Counted from the stretch's first letter, positions 27,025 through 36,683 are shown. The stretch is 64,000 nucleotides of DNA from an uncultured Oscillospiraceae bacterium (GCA_944387055.1 CALXDL010000063.1:62001-126000), one strand, 5' to 3'. Numbers and translations: made by a program. Notes: generated by a model from the sequence alone, not told the origin.

Positions 27025-28932
27025 ATGAAAGGATCTGTGGATTTGAAGATTCGGGACCGTTTTACGACCATCCAGCTGCCCCTGTGGGCCTCATTTTTGA
27101 TCGCGGTGCTGCTCTCCGGCGCCATCACGCTGCTGGCACTGTGGTGCCAGCCCAATGCTCTCCGGACCATCGTGGCCGGGTTCACGGCGCAGCCTCTGCT
27201 GATCGTCCTCAACGCCCTGCCCATCGGGCTGCTGCTGCTGGTGTTCGCCTTCCTCTTCCGCAACGTCTTTTGGGGGGCGGCACTGACGAATTTTGCCGTG
27301 TGCGCTCTGTCCATCGCGAACCGCATCAAACTGGAAGTCCGGGACGAGCCGGTCTTCCCGCGGGACTTCGCCCTCCTCAAAGAGGTCGGGAGCGCGGTGG
27401 GCACGTACGATATCCGCTTTCCCTGGAGCGTCATCGCCGTAGTGGCGGTGTTCTCTCTGGTGCTGTTGGCCGCCGGCTTCTTCTTGCGCAGCCGTCCCTT
27501 CCCCATCGCCAGGCTCCGCGGCTGGGCAGGCCGCCTCCTGGGGGCCGCCGCCAGCTTCGGCGTGCTGACCGTGCTGATCTTGACGGTATACGCCTCCAAC
27601 GATCTGTACGACTCCTTCCGCGTGTCCAACGCCTATTATATCCCCTCGGTATTCAACGAGCTGGGCTTCCCCTACTGCTTCTGCCACCAGTTCACCACCT
27701 ATCCCATCGACCGGCCGGACGGCTTCGACCGTGCGGAGGCAGAGAGCTGGGAGACCGGCGATGTCTCTGGCCTGGGCGAGGACGTCCATGTGATCATGGT
27801 GATGGACGAAGCCTTCTCTGACATCACGGACGACCCAGCCTTCGCCTACACCGCGGCGGACGATCCTCTGCCCAATCTCCATGCCCTGCAGGCGGACAGC
27901 CATGCCATCACCGGTCATGTGGTGGTGCCCGGCTTCGCCGGCGGCACTGCCAACACAGAGTTCGACGTGCTGACGGAGATGCAGACCAATGCCATCTCCG
28001 CCACCACCACTTCTTCCTTCCGGGTGGTGAACCGCGATCTGGACAGTCTCTTCCGTGTGTTCGGCCAAGATGGCTATCACACGTCTTTCTTCCACCCCGG
28101 GGACGACTGGTTCTATAACCGTGAAAACGTCTATCGCTGGCTGGGCGCGGAGGAGACAGTCTTCGCCGATCAGATGCACGACATCGAATACAAGGGGCGC
28201 TGGGTCACAGACGACTATATGGCGGGGCTGATCGAGGAGGCCTTCGCAGACGCGGTGGCCAGCGGAGAGACATTGTTCCACTACACCACCGCCATCCAGA
28301 ACCACATGTCCTATACGGCTGATAAATATGGTGCAGGATACGCATATCCGGACGTTCCTTTGAACGTAGAGGTCTCCGAAGCGGTAGAGACCCTGCTGAA
28401 AGTCTATGTGGAGGGTGCCCGAGATGCAGACGCCATGCTGGGCCGCCTGGTGACATATTTCTCCGCCACGCAAGAGCCAGTCCTCTTAGTTTTCTGGGGC
28501 GACCATCTCCCCTACCTGGGCGATGACCAACTGGCCTACGCGGAACTGGGGATGGAGATCGCCATCGACGAAGACGACCGGATGGATCCTCTCTCCTCAT
28601 ACGAGACGCCCTACGTCATCTGGGCCAATGACGCGGCGGCCCAGGTGCTGGACTGGGAGAACACCGTGGCCAGCCTGGAGCTGCCGGAAAACGGCATGCT
28701 TTCCGCCAGCTTCCTGGGCGCCACCGTCCTGGAACTGACCGGCCGGACCGGAGAGAGCCCCTGGTTCGATTTCCTCAACCAGCTGCGGCGGGAACTGCCC
28801 GTCGTGCAGAAGCGGACATATATGCTACCGGACGGCACTTTCACCAAGGAGATCAGCCAAGAGCAGTCCGCGCTGGTCCAAAAATGGCGCCAGTGGAGTT
28901 ATTATAAGCTCCGCTATAAGGATGTGGGCTGA
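27025..28932 (+). CDS. LTA-synthase-type sulfatase-fold phosphotransferase
   Basis: A 635-residue membrane enzyme. About five N-terminal helices span residues ~15-200. An alkaline-phosphatase/sulfatase-fold domain covers ~255-600. The metal and nucleophile elements are VIMVMDEAFSD (first Asp/Glu ligand), GFAGGTANTEFDVLTEM (the Thr corresponds to the LtaS nucleophile), FHPGDDWFYNR and LLVFWGDHLPYLG (late Asp-His ligands). Family members transfer glycerol phosphate from phosphatidylglycerol, or related groups, to surface polymers or lipids. Substrate choice (lipoteichoic acid, glycan, other) cannot be settled. The start has a modest upstream site (GAAGGATA). Confidence 0.88.
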   Translation: MKGSVDLKIRDRFTTIQLPLWASFLIAVLLSGAITLLALWCQPNALRTIVAGFTAQPLLIVLNALPIGLLLLVFAFLFRNVFWGAALTNFAVCALSIANRIKLEVRDEPVFPRDFALLKEVGSAVGTYDIRFPWSVIAVVAVFSLVLLAAGFFLRSRPFPIARLRGWAGRLLGAAASFGVLTVLILTVYASNDLYDSFRVSNAYYIPSVFNELGFPYCFCHQFTTYPIDRPDGFDRAEAESWETGDVSGLGEDVHVIMVMDEAFSDITDDPAFAYTAADDPLPNLHALQADSHAITGHVVVPGFAGGTANTEFDVLTEMQTNAISATTTSSFRVVNRDLDSLFRVFGQDGYHTSFFHPGDDWFYNRENVYRWLGAEETVFADQMHDIEYKGRWVTDDYMAGLIEEAFADAVASGETLFHYTTAIQNHMSYTADKYGAGYAYPDVPLNVEVSEAVETLLKVYVEGARDADAMLGRLVTYFSATQEPVLLVFWGDHLPYLGDDQLAYAELGMEIAIDEDDRMDPLSSYETPYVIWANDAAAQVLDWENTVASLELPENGMLSASFLGATVLELTGRTGESPWFDFLNQLRRELPVVQKRTYMLPDGTFTKEISQEQSALVQKWRQWSYYKLRYKDVG

Positions 28933-28946
28933 TGTAGGCGCGACGG

Positions 28947-29438
28947 ATGGCCCTGGGCGGATCGCTCTCAGCCCTGGCTGCAGCAGTCTTGTTCCTCGGC
29001 AGTTTCTTGCCTCTGGCCACATTCTGTGCTCCTGTGCTGGCCATGGTGATCCTGCTGCCCATCCAAGAGGAGTGCGGCCCACGTTTTGCGTGGGCCGCAT
29101 GGGGTGCGGTGTCTGTGCTGGCGCTTTTGCTGGCAGCGGACCGGGAGATGGCCCTAGTGTATGGCTTCTTCGGCTGGTATCCCATCCTGCGGCCTCAAAT
29201 CGTCCGACTCCGCTCTCGCCTGCTGCGGCTCATCTGCCGCCTCGCGGTGTGTGATGGGCTCATCGTGCTGCTCTACGGGGCTGTCCTCGCACTGTTGGCA
29301 CCGGAGGCCGCCTTCTCTGGCAGCGGGCTCTTGACAGCAGGCACGCTGCTGTGCGGCAACGTCCTCTTCCTGCTGCTGGATCGGGTGCTGGGGCGTTTCA
29401 CGCTGCTTTGGCGGCGGGCCCTGTGCCGCCTCTTTTGA
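28947..29438 (+). CDS. Small polytopic membrane protein
   Basis: 163 residues with four or five hydrophobic helices; a loop contains YGFFGWYPILRPQIVRLRSR. It starts 14 bases after the LTA-synthase-type gene and has only a weak ribosome site, so translation may be coupled. It ends at a strong terminator. No family is recognised with confidence; similar short membrane proteins with a YxPILKP loop occur in Oscillospiraceae, to my recollection. A role with the upstream phosphotransferase is inferred from position only. Confidence 0.65.
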   Translation: MALGGSLSALAAAVLFLGSFLPLATFCAPVLAMVILLPIQEECGPRFAWAAWGAVSVLALLLAADREMALVYGFFGWYPILRPQIVRLRSRLLRLICRLAVCDGLIVLLYGAVLALLAPEAAFSGSGLLTAGTLLCGNVLFLLLDRVLGRFTLLWRRALCRLF

Positions 29439-29443
29439 TCCAC

Positions 29444-29476
29444 AAAAAAGAGACTTCCTCCCGGAAGTCTCTTTTT
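29444..29476. terminator. Bidirectional rho-independent terminator
   Basis: A 14-bp stem AAAAAGAGACTTCC / GGAAGTCTCTTTTT with a 4-base loop, flanked by A-run and T-run. It ends the plus-strand LTA-type operon and the convergent minus-strand HD-GYP operon. Confidence 0.93.
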
Positions 29477-29494
29477 CTATGCGTCTGGGCCCCA

Positions 29495-32047
29495 TCATCC
29501 TTTTCGTGCCGATACCTGCTGAGACAGCGGGAGGCTGCGGGTGCGGATGAGCTGCACGAACACTTCCGCCAAATGCGGGTCGAACTGTGTACCGGACCCC
29601 CGTTCGATCTCCTCCAACACATATTCCAGCGGCAGCCCCTTGCGATAGGGACGGTCAGTCGTCATGGCGTCAAAGGCATCTGCGATAGCCAGGCATCTGG
29701 CTGTTATGGGGAGTTCTTCCCCGGCGATCCCCCGGGGATAGCCTTTGCCGTCCCATCGCTCATGATGGCCCAGGACCGCCGGGATCAAGTAGTCCATCTC
29801 CGGCAGGTGGCGGATCATCTCGATGGAATTGTTCACATGGCTCTGCATGATCTGATACTCCTCCGGCTCCAGCTTCCCTGTCTTCCGGAGGATATTCTCC
29901 GGCACGGAGATCTTCCCGATATCATGGAGGAGGCCGGCGGCGTAGATGGTGCGCACCTGATCATCATTGAGGCCTGCCGCCACCGCCAGCGTGGCCGCGT
30001 ATCGGGCCACGTTCTTGCTGTGGGCATAAGTATAGTGGTCCTTGGCATCGATGGCCGCTGTCAGAGCTGAGATCATGGACAGCGCTGTCCGGTATTCGCC
30101 CTCGCCCCGTTCGATCCGGTCCACGATGGCATCGGTCCGCTCGGCCAGATGCTGCGGCATCAGATCCGAGGCCCCCCGGAAGATCACGATCTGGTCCTTG
30201 CCGCCCTGTTTTGCGTTATATACCGCAAGATCTGCATTATCCATCAGCTCTTTGGCACTGGACGCAGCATACGGTGCAGAACAGATGCCCACGCTCACCG
30301 AGAGCTGCTTGAGCCTCCGGCGCTCGGGCGCTTCATTGATGTGTCCCACCCGCTCACAGATATCCCGCGCCAAGCTCCGGCCCCGCTGGGTGTCCTGGAG
30401 GGGCAAAAGGACCGCGAATACCTTCCCGCTGGTGCGGAACACCATGCCGCCATCACCCACAGCTTGGGTGATGGCCTCTTCGATACGGCACAGGGCAGCG
30501 TCGCCCTCTCCCACGCCGTAGAGCTGGTTATAGAGCTTGAAGTCGTCTACGTCGATATACAGGAGCGTCAGGCACTCCTTCCCGCAGGCGGCGAACTGTT
30601 CATCCAACTTCTCCACGAAGAACCGATAGTTATAAGCGCCGGTGAGCGGATCGATCCTGGCCTCCCGGAACATCTTCTCATACAGGGCCGCGTTCTTCAT
30701 GGCGATGGAGGCGATGGACGTCACCGTCTCCAGAAAGTTGATCTCCGCCGCGCTGAACGTGTGCTCCCGCTCCTTGGCGGACAGCAGCACCAGACCGATG
30801 ATCTCCGTCCCGTCCCGCATGGCAGCCACGCAGTCGATGTTCAGCCGGCGGAACAGCTCCTTCTCCTCCTCCCAGAGGGAGAGATATTTGGTGGTGGAAC
30901 GGAATTCACTGAGGATCAGATAGCTCTCCTGCTCCCGCAGGTAAGATATCTGAGGACTTTCCTTGGAGATGGAGATCGACAGCGTGGCCAGCGGACTGGA
31001 ACAATAGCGCGCCCGGTAGTACCCGTCTGCCGGCAGGCAGATATAGACCTGCTCGACGGGGATCTCGCTGGAGAGCACCGTCCCGATCTTCTCCATGATA
31101 TCAGCCGTGCTCAAAGACTGGGAGACCTCGCTCGAGAACTTCTTGATGAGCTTGTTCTGCTGTTCCTCCCGGACGAAGACCACGTCCAACAGCCTTCGTA
31201 CCAGGACATACGCCAGCACCAGTACGATGGCGGACGCCAGAGCCACTGACATGATGGCCCAGTCCGTGCTGAGCCCCAGCAGGCCCTCCACAAAATCCCG
31301 CATAGGCCCGACGAGATTGGCGGCAAACGTCAAGCAGATAGCGGCCATGACCACTGTCAGCAAGCTGCGGGACACCACCAGCGTCAGCCGGAACATCCGC
31401 CTCCGATACAGTGCGTACATCAGCAAGACGGCGAAGATCAGGCCGGCGACCATGTCGAAGGGGAAGGTGTTGCCCGGGATACCCACCTGGAGCAGGTTCC
31501 CTACCAGCATCACCAGGCCGCTGGCCACCAGCACCTGGATGCCCGGGGAATGGGTCCCCTCTTCCCGCATCACCTGCACCAGCAGTACCGCCGTGGCGGC
31601 GATGATACACACGAACATGATGCAGGGGATGACGATGTGCCAATCCAGATCATAGGTGAAGACCGTGGCGCCGTTTTCCAATGTCACGGCCGTCGGCGGA
31701 GCGAGATAGAAGCCGCTGACAGTCCCGGGGAGGATCAGCAGGTTCCACACGATGAATATCCCCAGCAAGAGCTTGCCCTTGCGGTGAGCGAAGGTGTGGG
31801 TGAAGACGTAGAAGAGCAGCTCCATGATGAACAGGGCCACTAGTGAGACCGTATACCAGAATTCCAAGCCCGGCCATATCTGCAGCCGCATCAGCACCGA
31901 TCCGCCGGCCCACAGGATAGCGTCCAGCAACACTGCCAGGAACGCCCAGATCTCCGGCGTCTTCTTGACGGCCAGGACCGTCACGAACATCAGGGTGAAG
32001 CAGCTGAGCACTGCTACATTGATGTAGAGATAGGGGACATTGCTCAT
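29495..32047 (-). CDS. Membrane GAF-GGDEF(degenerate)-HD-GYP signalling protein
   Basis: 850 residues. Eight or so N-terminal helices (a 7TM-type sensor, about 1-290) are followed by a GAF-like domain (~330-460), a GGDEF domain (~475-625, starting RIDPLTGAYNYRFF) and a C-terminal HD-GYP domain (~650-830). The GGDEF active site is lost (RTSGKVFAVL in place of R-GGDEF-L), so it should not make cyclic di-GMP. HD-GYP is intact (LLHDIGKISVP, HSKN, LGHHERWDGKGYP), predicting cyclic-di-nucleotide phosphodiesterase activity. ATG at 32047 overlaps the stop of the GH3-like gene (ATGA) with GGAAGGGGGA upstream, which favours it over the in-frame start at 32068. Confidence 0.92.
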   Translation of the reverse strand: MSNVPYLYINVAVLSCFTLMFVTVLAVKKTPEIWAFLAVLLDAILWAGGSVLMRLQIWPGLEFWYTVSLVALFIMELLFYVFTHTFAHRKGKLLLGIFIVWNLLILPGTVSGFYLAPPTAVTLENGATVFTYDLDWHIVIPCIMFVCIIAATAVLLVQVMREEGTHSPGIQVLVASGLVMLVGNLLQVGIPGNTFPFDMVAGLIFAVLLMYALYRRRMFRLTLVVSRSLLTVVMAAICLTFAANLVGPMRDFVEGLLGLSTDWAIMSVALASAIVLVLAYVLVRRLLDVVFVREEQQNKLIKKFSSEVSQSLSTADIMEKIGTVLSSEIPVEQVYICLPADGYYRARYCSSPLATLSISISKESPQISYLREQESYLILSEFRSTTKYLSLWEEEKELFRRLNIDCVAAMRDGTEIIGLVLLSAKEREHTFSAAEINFLETVTSIASIAMKNAALYEKMFREARIDPLTGAYNYRFFVEKLDEQFAACGKECLTLLYIDVDDFKLYNQLYGVGEGDAALCRIEEAITQAVGDGGMVFRTSGKVFAVLLPLQDTQRGRSLARDICERVGHINEAPERRRLKQLSVSVGICSAPYAASSAKELMDNADLAVYNAKQGGKDQIVIFRGASDLMPQHLAERTDAIVDRIERGEGEYRTALSMISALTAAIDAKDHYTYAHSKNVARYAATLAVAAGLNDDQVRTIYAAGLLHDIGKISVPENILRKTGKLEPEEYQIMQSHVNNSIEMIRHLPEMDYLIPAVLGHHERWDGKGYPRGIAGEELPITARCLAIADAFDAMTTDRPYRKGLPLEYVLEEIERGSGTQFDPHLAEVFVQLIRTRSLPLSQQVSARKG

Positions 32048-33651
32048 GACTGCCGTCCCCCTTCCCAAACAGGGAGCCCATCCTGCTGGCGCAGGAGGCC
32101 GCGGATGTCCAGCATCCCCGGATTGATCCGAGGCAGTCGGGTGCCCAGGCGTTTCTCATAGGCGGCGATGGTGCCGTATTTCAAGATGGTGATCTCCAGC
32201 GGCTCCATGTTCAGCAGCTTCTTGAGGTCTCCATAATCACTGTCGAAGTATTTGAAGTACAGGCTCAGGTGTTCTGTCAGCACTGCGCGGGTCGCCACCT
32301 CGCCGCACTGCGCGTCCGGGGGGATCTCCAGATACAGATGGAGGAAGGGGTCCTCGTTCTGATTGAATTCCTTCTTGAGCACCCAATCCCCAAGTTCCAA
32401 ACGGCTCAGACGGATGACCTCCTGCATGGAGGACATGGTGATGCGGGTGAACCCGGCGATGTCGATCACGTCCGGCACCCGATCCACGAAGGTCAGACGC
32501 GGGAGCTGCCCGCTCCCGGCAGAAACGCAGTGGTACATGTCTCCAATCCGATAGCGCATGAACGCGCCTCCATGCAGCACGGAGATCACCAGCTCATAGG
32601 TCTCACCGGCCTGGACCTCATCCATCAGGCATGTGCGGGGCTGATAATGCGGGTCTTCCAGGTTGCGGCGCATCTCCTGCTCGGGGATGAACTCGTAGAA
32701 ACAGGCGTCCGGGAAGAACACCATGCCCCGATGCTCCCAGTCTTCTGCACCGATACAGGTGGACTCTGTCCCAGCAGCCAACTCCACGGGCATGATCCCC
32801 CAGGCTTTGGTCAAGCGCTCTTTGTAGCACTTGGCATCCGTCCCGGCAAAGAAAAACGCCTTGAGCCGGAACACGTCTCCCGGCACGATGGTCCGCCCAT
32901 CCCTGCGGCTGATATATTTTGCCCGGAGATAGCGCGCCGCATTGCCGGGCGAGACCTTCATGCCTCCGTGCCCGCCGCCACTGCTGCGGCCGAAGCTCTC
33001 GGTGATATAATTGGCTACGGAGCCGATGCCGAAAAAGAAATCCACGCCGCCGGACATAGCCATGGAGAAGCCTTTCTTGATCCGCTGGCTGAAGCTCAGG
33101 TCAGAATTCGTATTGGAGTCCGGAAGCCAAGTGAACTTGATGTCCTCATCGAACAGCGATGGCATCAGTCCCGTGGCATAGGGCAGCGGCGCGCCGCCGT
33201 AGAGGATCCGGTCGCCGTTCTTGAGATCGAATTCTCCTTTTTTTCGGGCAGAGGCCATCATCATGGTGGCCAGCAGATTATGGCGGTACGTATCCAGCAT
33301 ACTGCGCGTATATGGTGCCAGCTTGATTGGACGCAGCCCGCCCTCCCAGGTGGTCTGGATCCAAACCGCCGGCTCTCCGCAGAGCATCTCCGCCCGCTTG
33401 GGCAGCAGCACGTCCGCATAGTCGGCATAGCTGGTCAGGGGCAGCATCTGGCGCAGTTCTTCCAGGTCCTTCGGACTCTGTCCCCGCAGGAGCATACGGC
33501 CCAGGCCGCTTTGTCTCCAGAGGCATATCTGTTCTTCCATCAATCGTCTCTGGGTGTACATATACTCGGAGAGGCTCATATCCAGGAAGCCGCAGTACTC
33601 GTTCCAGAGCTGTTCGCGGCTATATGACCTCAGTTTGTCCTCGAAGCGCAT
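32044..33651 (-). CDS. GH3-superfamily acyl-adenylating (amide synthetase-like) enzyme
   Basis: 535 residues in the GH3/ANL adenylating group. Visible landmarks are a serine/threonine-poor N-terminal approach (LPLTSYADYADVL), ELAAGTESTCIGAEDWEHRG near residue 300 (an adenylation motif region), FYEFIPEQE (the family FFEF element), MRYRIGDMYHCV (Y-RxGD motif that contacts ATP) and PRLTFVDRVPDVIDIAGFTR. Plant GH3 enzymes join amino acids to hormone carboxylates; bacterial members are largely uncharacterised. ATG at 33651 has GAGGAGGAGAGG upstream. It lies 13 bases after the methyltransferase and overlaps the HD-GYP gene, a conserved-looking three-gene operon. Confidence 0.8.
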   Translation of the reverse strand: MRFEDKLRSYSREQLWNEYCGFLDMSLSEYMYTQRRLMEEQICLWRQSGLGRMLLRGQSPKDLEELRQMLPLTSYADYADVLLPKRAEMLCGEPAVWIQTTWEGGLRPIKLAPYTRSMLDTYRHNLLATMMMASARKKGEFDLKNGDRILYGGAPLPYATGLMPSLFDEDIKFTWLPDSNTNSDLSFSQRIKKGFSMAMSGGVDFFFGIGSVANYITESFGRSSGGGHGGMKVSPGNAARYLRAKYISRRDGRTIVPGDVFRLKAFFFAGTDAKCYKERLTKAWGIMPVELAAGTESTCIGAEDWEHRGMVFFPDACFYEFIPEQEMRRNLEDPHYQPRTCLMDEVQAGETYELVISVLHGGAFMRYRIGDMYHCVSAGSGQLPRLTFVDRVPDVIDIAGFTRITMSSMQEVIRLSRLELGDWVLKKEFNQNEDPFLHLYLEIPPDAQCGEVATRAVLTEHLSLYFKYFDSDYGDLKKLLNMEPLEITILKYGTIAAYEKRLGTRLPRINPGMLDIRGLLRQQDGLPVWEGGRQS

Positions 33652-33664
33652 GGTCCTCTCCTCC

Positions 33665-34210
33665 TCAACTGGCTTTCCAGCAGGTGCGGATGCTCCGCCG
33701 GTTGGGCAGCAGGAAGGGCGTGGATACCTGATAGTCGCCATATCCCTCCAGCTTTTCCGGAAACACACACCGGTCTTCGAAGGCCACCAGCAGCACGTCC
33801 AGTCCGCTGTAGAGCACTGCCTGCCAAATCGGCAGCCCACAGGAGAGCCACAGACAGGTATATAGTCCCATGAACCACAAGACGCCCGGATGCCGGCAGA
33901 GCGCATAGACGCCCTTGACACACACAGGACGCCGCTCCCCCGGCCGAGCATATGACGCGTTCGCCGGCAGGGCGAAAAAAAGTGCGTGGACCAGGAGTAC
34001 AAAAAACAAAGCCGCCAGGATGACGGTCACGCCCCGTGCCCATCCACTCAGGAGAGGCTCTCCCTCCCGGATGCTCAGGATCGTTCCCGCTGCCAGCAGC
34101 AAAATGCCCAGCGGGAAACAACCGCGCAATCCGCGATAGCCCCACCGCCAGTCATTGTAATCGCTCATGAAAAACAAAAGGAAGGCGCAGAGGCCCATTC
34201 CGTATTCCAT
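33665..34210 (-). CDS. PEMT/ICMT-type membrane methyltransferase
   Basis: 181 residues with about five membrane helices. The C-terminal half carries the isoprenylcysteine/phospholipid methyltransferase signature: KGVYALCRHPGVLWF (the RHP motif that binds S-adenosylmethionine) and, later, a Glu-containing loop with YGDYQVSTPFLLP. Members methylate lipids, prenylated cysteines or small carboxyl/amine groups at the membrane. It is the first gene of the operon with the GH3-like enzyme and the HD-GYP protein. A methylated lipid-like product assembled with an amide bond is an inference. Confidence 0.8.
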   Translation of the reverse strand: MEYGMGLCAFLLFFMSDYNDWRWGYRGLRGCFPLGILLLAAGTILSIREGEPLLSGWARGVTVILAALFFVLLVHALFFALPANASYARPGERRPVCVKGVYALCRHPGVLWFMGLYTCLWLSCGLPIWQAVLYSGLDVLLVAFEDRCVFPEKLEGYGDYQVSTPFLLPNRRSIRTCWKAS

Positions 34211-34282
34211 AGCAGCCGTCTGCCCCTCCTTTCCTGACCACTCAAAAAGTTACAAAAGTCGTTCCAAATATCTTTTTTTTAT

Positions 34283-34311
34283 ATTATACATGCTTTATTC
34301 GGTGATTTCAA
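34283..34311 (-). promoter_or_regulatory. Sigma-A promoter of the methyltransferase-GH3-HD-GYP operon
   Basis: Minus strand TTGAAA (34306-34311), a 17-base spacer, TATAAT (34283-34288), about 70 bases before the methyltransferase start. The surrounding gap 34211-34765 (555 bases) is AT-rich up to ~34470. The part near uvrC is GC-rich and I see no gene or clear uvrC terminator in it. Confidence 0.8.
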
Positions 34312-34765
34312 CAAAATCCCCCTCGACATTTCCGACAAATTACGATCTCCGGACTATCCCACAACATATGGTCCCATCGGTATCTAACTGCTCCATCAGT
34401 TGATAAGATTTCTTATATTCATAAAATATGAAACTTATTTGATTTTTGTAACCTTTCGATCTGTATATTTTGCCAAGTACAGGATCTGGAAAAAATGCGG
34501 CACAGGACAACGCCTGCGCCGCTGTATGGAATCCACTTTCCAAAGGGGAGCCGGCTCTCAAGAGGACACACAGATGGACGGATCTCCCTCTGCGAATGGA
34601 TGCCCCTGTTCCGTCAAACGCTTGCAGTGCAACGGTTTGCTCTTGATATGGAAAGGACGCTCTATCCCTGTGGACAGCAGTGGCACCACCGCGTGCGCAG
34701 TCCGGCCGTCCCCCTGGGACCTCAGTGTGCTGCGTTCTTCTCCCCACGCCGTGTATCCCCTGCCG

Positions 34766-36595
34766 TTAGGTCAGATCTTTGTGGAAATGACGATACACGG
34801 CCTCTGCAGTGTCCCGCGGTACCACGGCGGAGAGCGCTTCCACATCCGCCTCCTGGATGGCCCGCATAGTGCCAAAGTGCTTGCGCAGCGCCTGTCGGCG
34901 CTTGGGGCCCACACCGGGGATCTCTTCCAGGGTCGAACGCATGGCGCTCTTACTATGGCTTTGGTGATGATACGCGATGGCGAAACGATGCGTCTCCTCT
35001 TGGATCTGACCGATGAGGGAGAAGACTGCTTGGTTCCCCACGATGCCGATCTCCTGCCCCTCCGGTGTCACCAGGGCCCGTGTCCGGTGCCGGTCATCTT
35101 TCACCATGCCGAAGACCGGCACTGACACGTGGAATCCCTGGATGACGGCCAGGGCGGCGGCGGCGTGCGTGGTCCCGCCGTCGATGAGGAACACGTCCGG
35201 CAGAGGAAGGAACTTCTCATCTCCATCGGCCGCCCGCTGGAGGCGGCGGCGCAGCACTTCCTGCATAGAAGCGTAATCATCCGGATGATCGGAAAGGGAG
35301 CGGATCCGGAAGCGCCGGTAAGCGCTCTTGAGCGGCCTGGTGCCACTGTAGACCACCATAGATGCCACGATATCGCTCTTTCCGGTATTGGAGATATCGT
35401 AGGATTCCATCCGCTTCGGCGGCGCAGGCAGGTGCAGCATCTTCTCCAGCAGCTCCAGGGTATGGGCGGTGCGCTCTTCCGCGGTGGTGGCCCGCTCCGC
35501 CTCCTCCGCTGCATTGCGCTGGGCCATGGAGAGCAGCTCCGCTTTCTCTCCCCGCTGCGGCACATGGACCCAGACCCTGCGGCCCGCCCGTTTCGTCAGC
35601 ACCTCTGACAGGTCCTGGCAGAATCCCTCCGTCTCGAAGGGCAGCAATATCTCATGGGGCAAGATCGCCCGGGGCAGATAATACTGGGCCGTCAGCGCGG
35701 CGAGCATCTCCCCCTCGCTCTCTTCCATCGGGGCGGTGAACAGCTCGGTCTCCCGGCCCGCCAAGTCTCCCTCTTCCATGTGGAGCACTGCATAGCAGCA
35801 CTTTCCGGCGCCCCGGTGGAGCCCCCAGATGTCCGTGTCCGCGCACAGGCCGGCGATGACGGTCTGGCGCTTTGCCAAGGCGCCGATCGCGTTCACGCGG
35901 TCCCGCAGGACCGCCGCCTGCTCGAAATGCAGCGCCTCTGCCTCCGCCTCCATCTCAGCCGTCATATCTCGGATGAGCTGCTTGCTCTTCCCGCCCAGCA
36001 GCTGTACCGCCTGCTCGATCCGGCGGCAGTACTCTTCCTGTGTCATACCAGGACGGCAAAAACCGTCACAGCGGCCCATGTGGAAGTTCAGGCAAGGCCG
36101 CTCGACGCCGATGTCCCGTGGGAATTTGCGGGAGCAGGTGGGCAGATGCAGGGCGGAGAGGACCGCGTCCAAGGCCTGGCGGGTCTCGGCACGGCCGCCA
36201 AAGGGGCCGAAATACCGGGCACCGTCCTCCGCGATGCGGTTGGACAGGGAGAAGCGGGGATACGCTTCCCGCGAAAGGCGTACGAAGGGGTATCCCTTGT
36301 CATCTTTGAGGAGGATGTTGTACTTAGGACTGTGGCGCTTGATGAGGGAGTTCTCCAGCACCAGCGCTTCGAACTCACTGGTGACGAAGATGGTATCGAA
36401 CCGGTCCACCTGAGACACCATCTGCCGGGTCTTGGCCGTATGGGAAGCGCTATCCTGGAAATATTGGCTGACCCGGTTCTTCAGTTTCTTCGCCTTGCCC
36501 ACATAGATGACCTTCCCGGTCTTGTCCATCATGAGATAGACGCCCGGCACCAGAGGCAGGTCATTGGCTTTCTCCTTCAATTCTTCCCGTGTCAC
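34766..36595 (-). CDS. uvrC: Excinuclease ABC subunit C
   Basis: About 609 residues, the normal size. UvrC makes both incisions around bulky DNA lesions once UvrAB has bound. A GIY-YIG nuclease domain is at residues ~10-90 (GVYLMMDKTGKVIYVGKAKK), then a Cys-containing region, a UVR motif near ~200, the RNase H-like second nuclease (MESYDISN, VIDGG-type FLIDGGTTHAAAA) and a C-terminal helix-hairpin-helix (IPGVGPKRRQALRKHFG). I favour the GTG at 36595 (MTREELKEKA): GGGAGGAGG is 8 bases upstream, whereas the GTG at 36604 abuts that site. Confidence 0.95.
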   Translation of the reverse strand: MTREELKEKANDLPLVPGVYLMMDKTGKVIYVGKAKKLKNRVSQYFQDSASHTAKTRQMVSQVDRFDTIFVTSEFEALVLENSLIKRHSPKYNILLKDDKGYPFVRLSREAYPRFSLSNRIAEDGARYFGPFGGRAETRQALDAVLSALHLPTCSRKFPRDIGVERPCLNFHMGRCDGFCRPGMTQEEYCRRIEQAVQLLGGKSKQLIRDMTAEMEAEAEALHFEQAAVLRDRVNAIGALAKRQTVIAGLCADTDIWGLHRGAGKCCYAVLHMEEGDLAGRETELFTAPMEESEGEMLAALTAQYYLPRAILPHEILLPFETEGFCQDLSEVLTKRAGRRVWVHVPQRGEKAELLSMAQRNAAEEAERATTAEERTAHTLELLEKMLHLPAPPKRMESYDISNTGKSDIVASMVVYSGTRPLKSAYRRFRIRSLSDHPDDYASMQEVLRRRLQRAADGDEKFLPLPDVFLIDGGTTHAAAALAVIQGFHVSVPVFGMVKDDRHRTRALVTPEGQEIGIVGNQAVFSLIGQIQEETHRFAIAYHHQSHSKSAMRSTLEEIPGVGPKRRQALRKHFGTMRAIQEADVEALSAVVPRDTAEAVYRHFHKDLT

Positions 36596-36630
36596 AGTGC
36601 ACACCTCCTCCCACTGACATGACCGATATG

Positions 36631-36662
36631 AAAAATGCGGCCCTGCGCGTGCAGGACCGCAT
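36631..36662 (-). terminator. Terminator of the HPr gene
   Basis: Stem ATGCGGCCCTGC / GCAGGACCGCAT with one mismatch and a GCGT loop. On the minus strand it ends in a T-run (A5 on the plus strand). It lies between HPr and uvrC. Confidence 0.8.
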
Positions 36663-36683
36663 CGGGTGCGCTATATCCGGGGA

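Noticed and set aside
34340..35125. Open frames in the gap between the methyltransferase promoter and uvrC
   Set aside because: They lack ribosome sites and recognisable domains, cross the AT-rich promoter region, and the plus-strand one overlaps the 3' end of uvrC.
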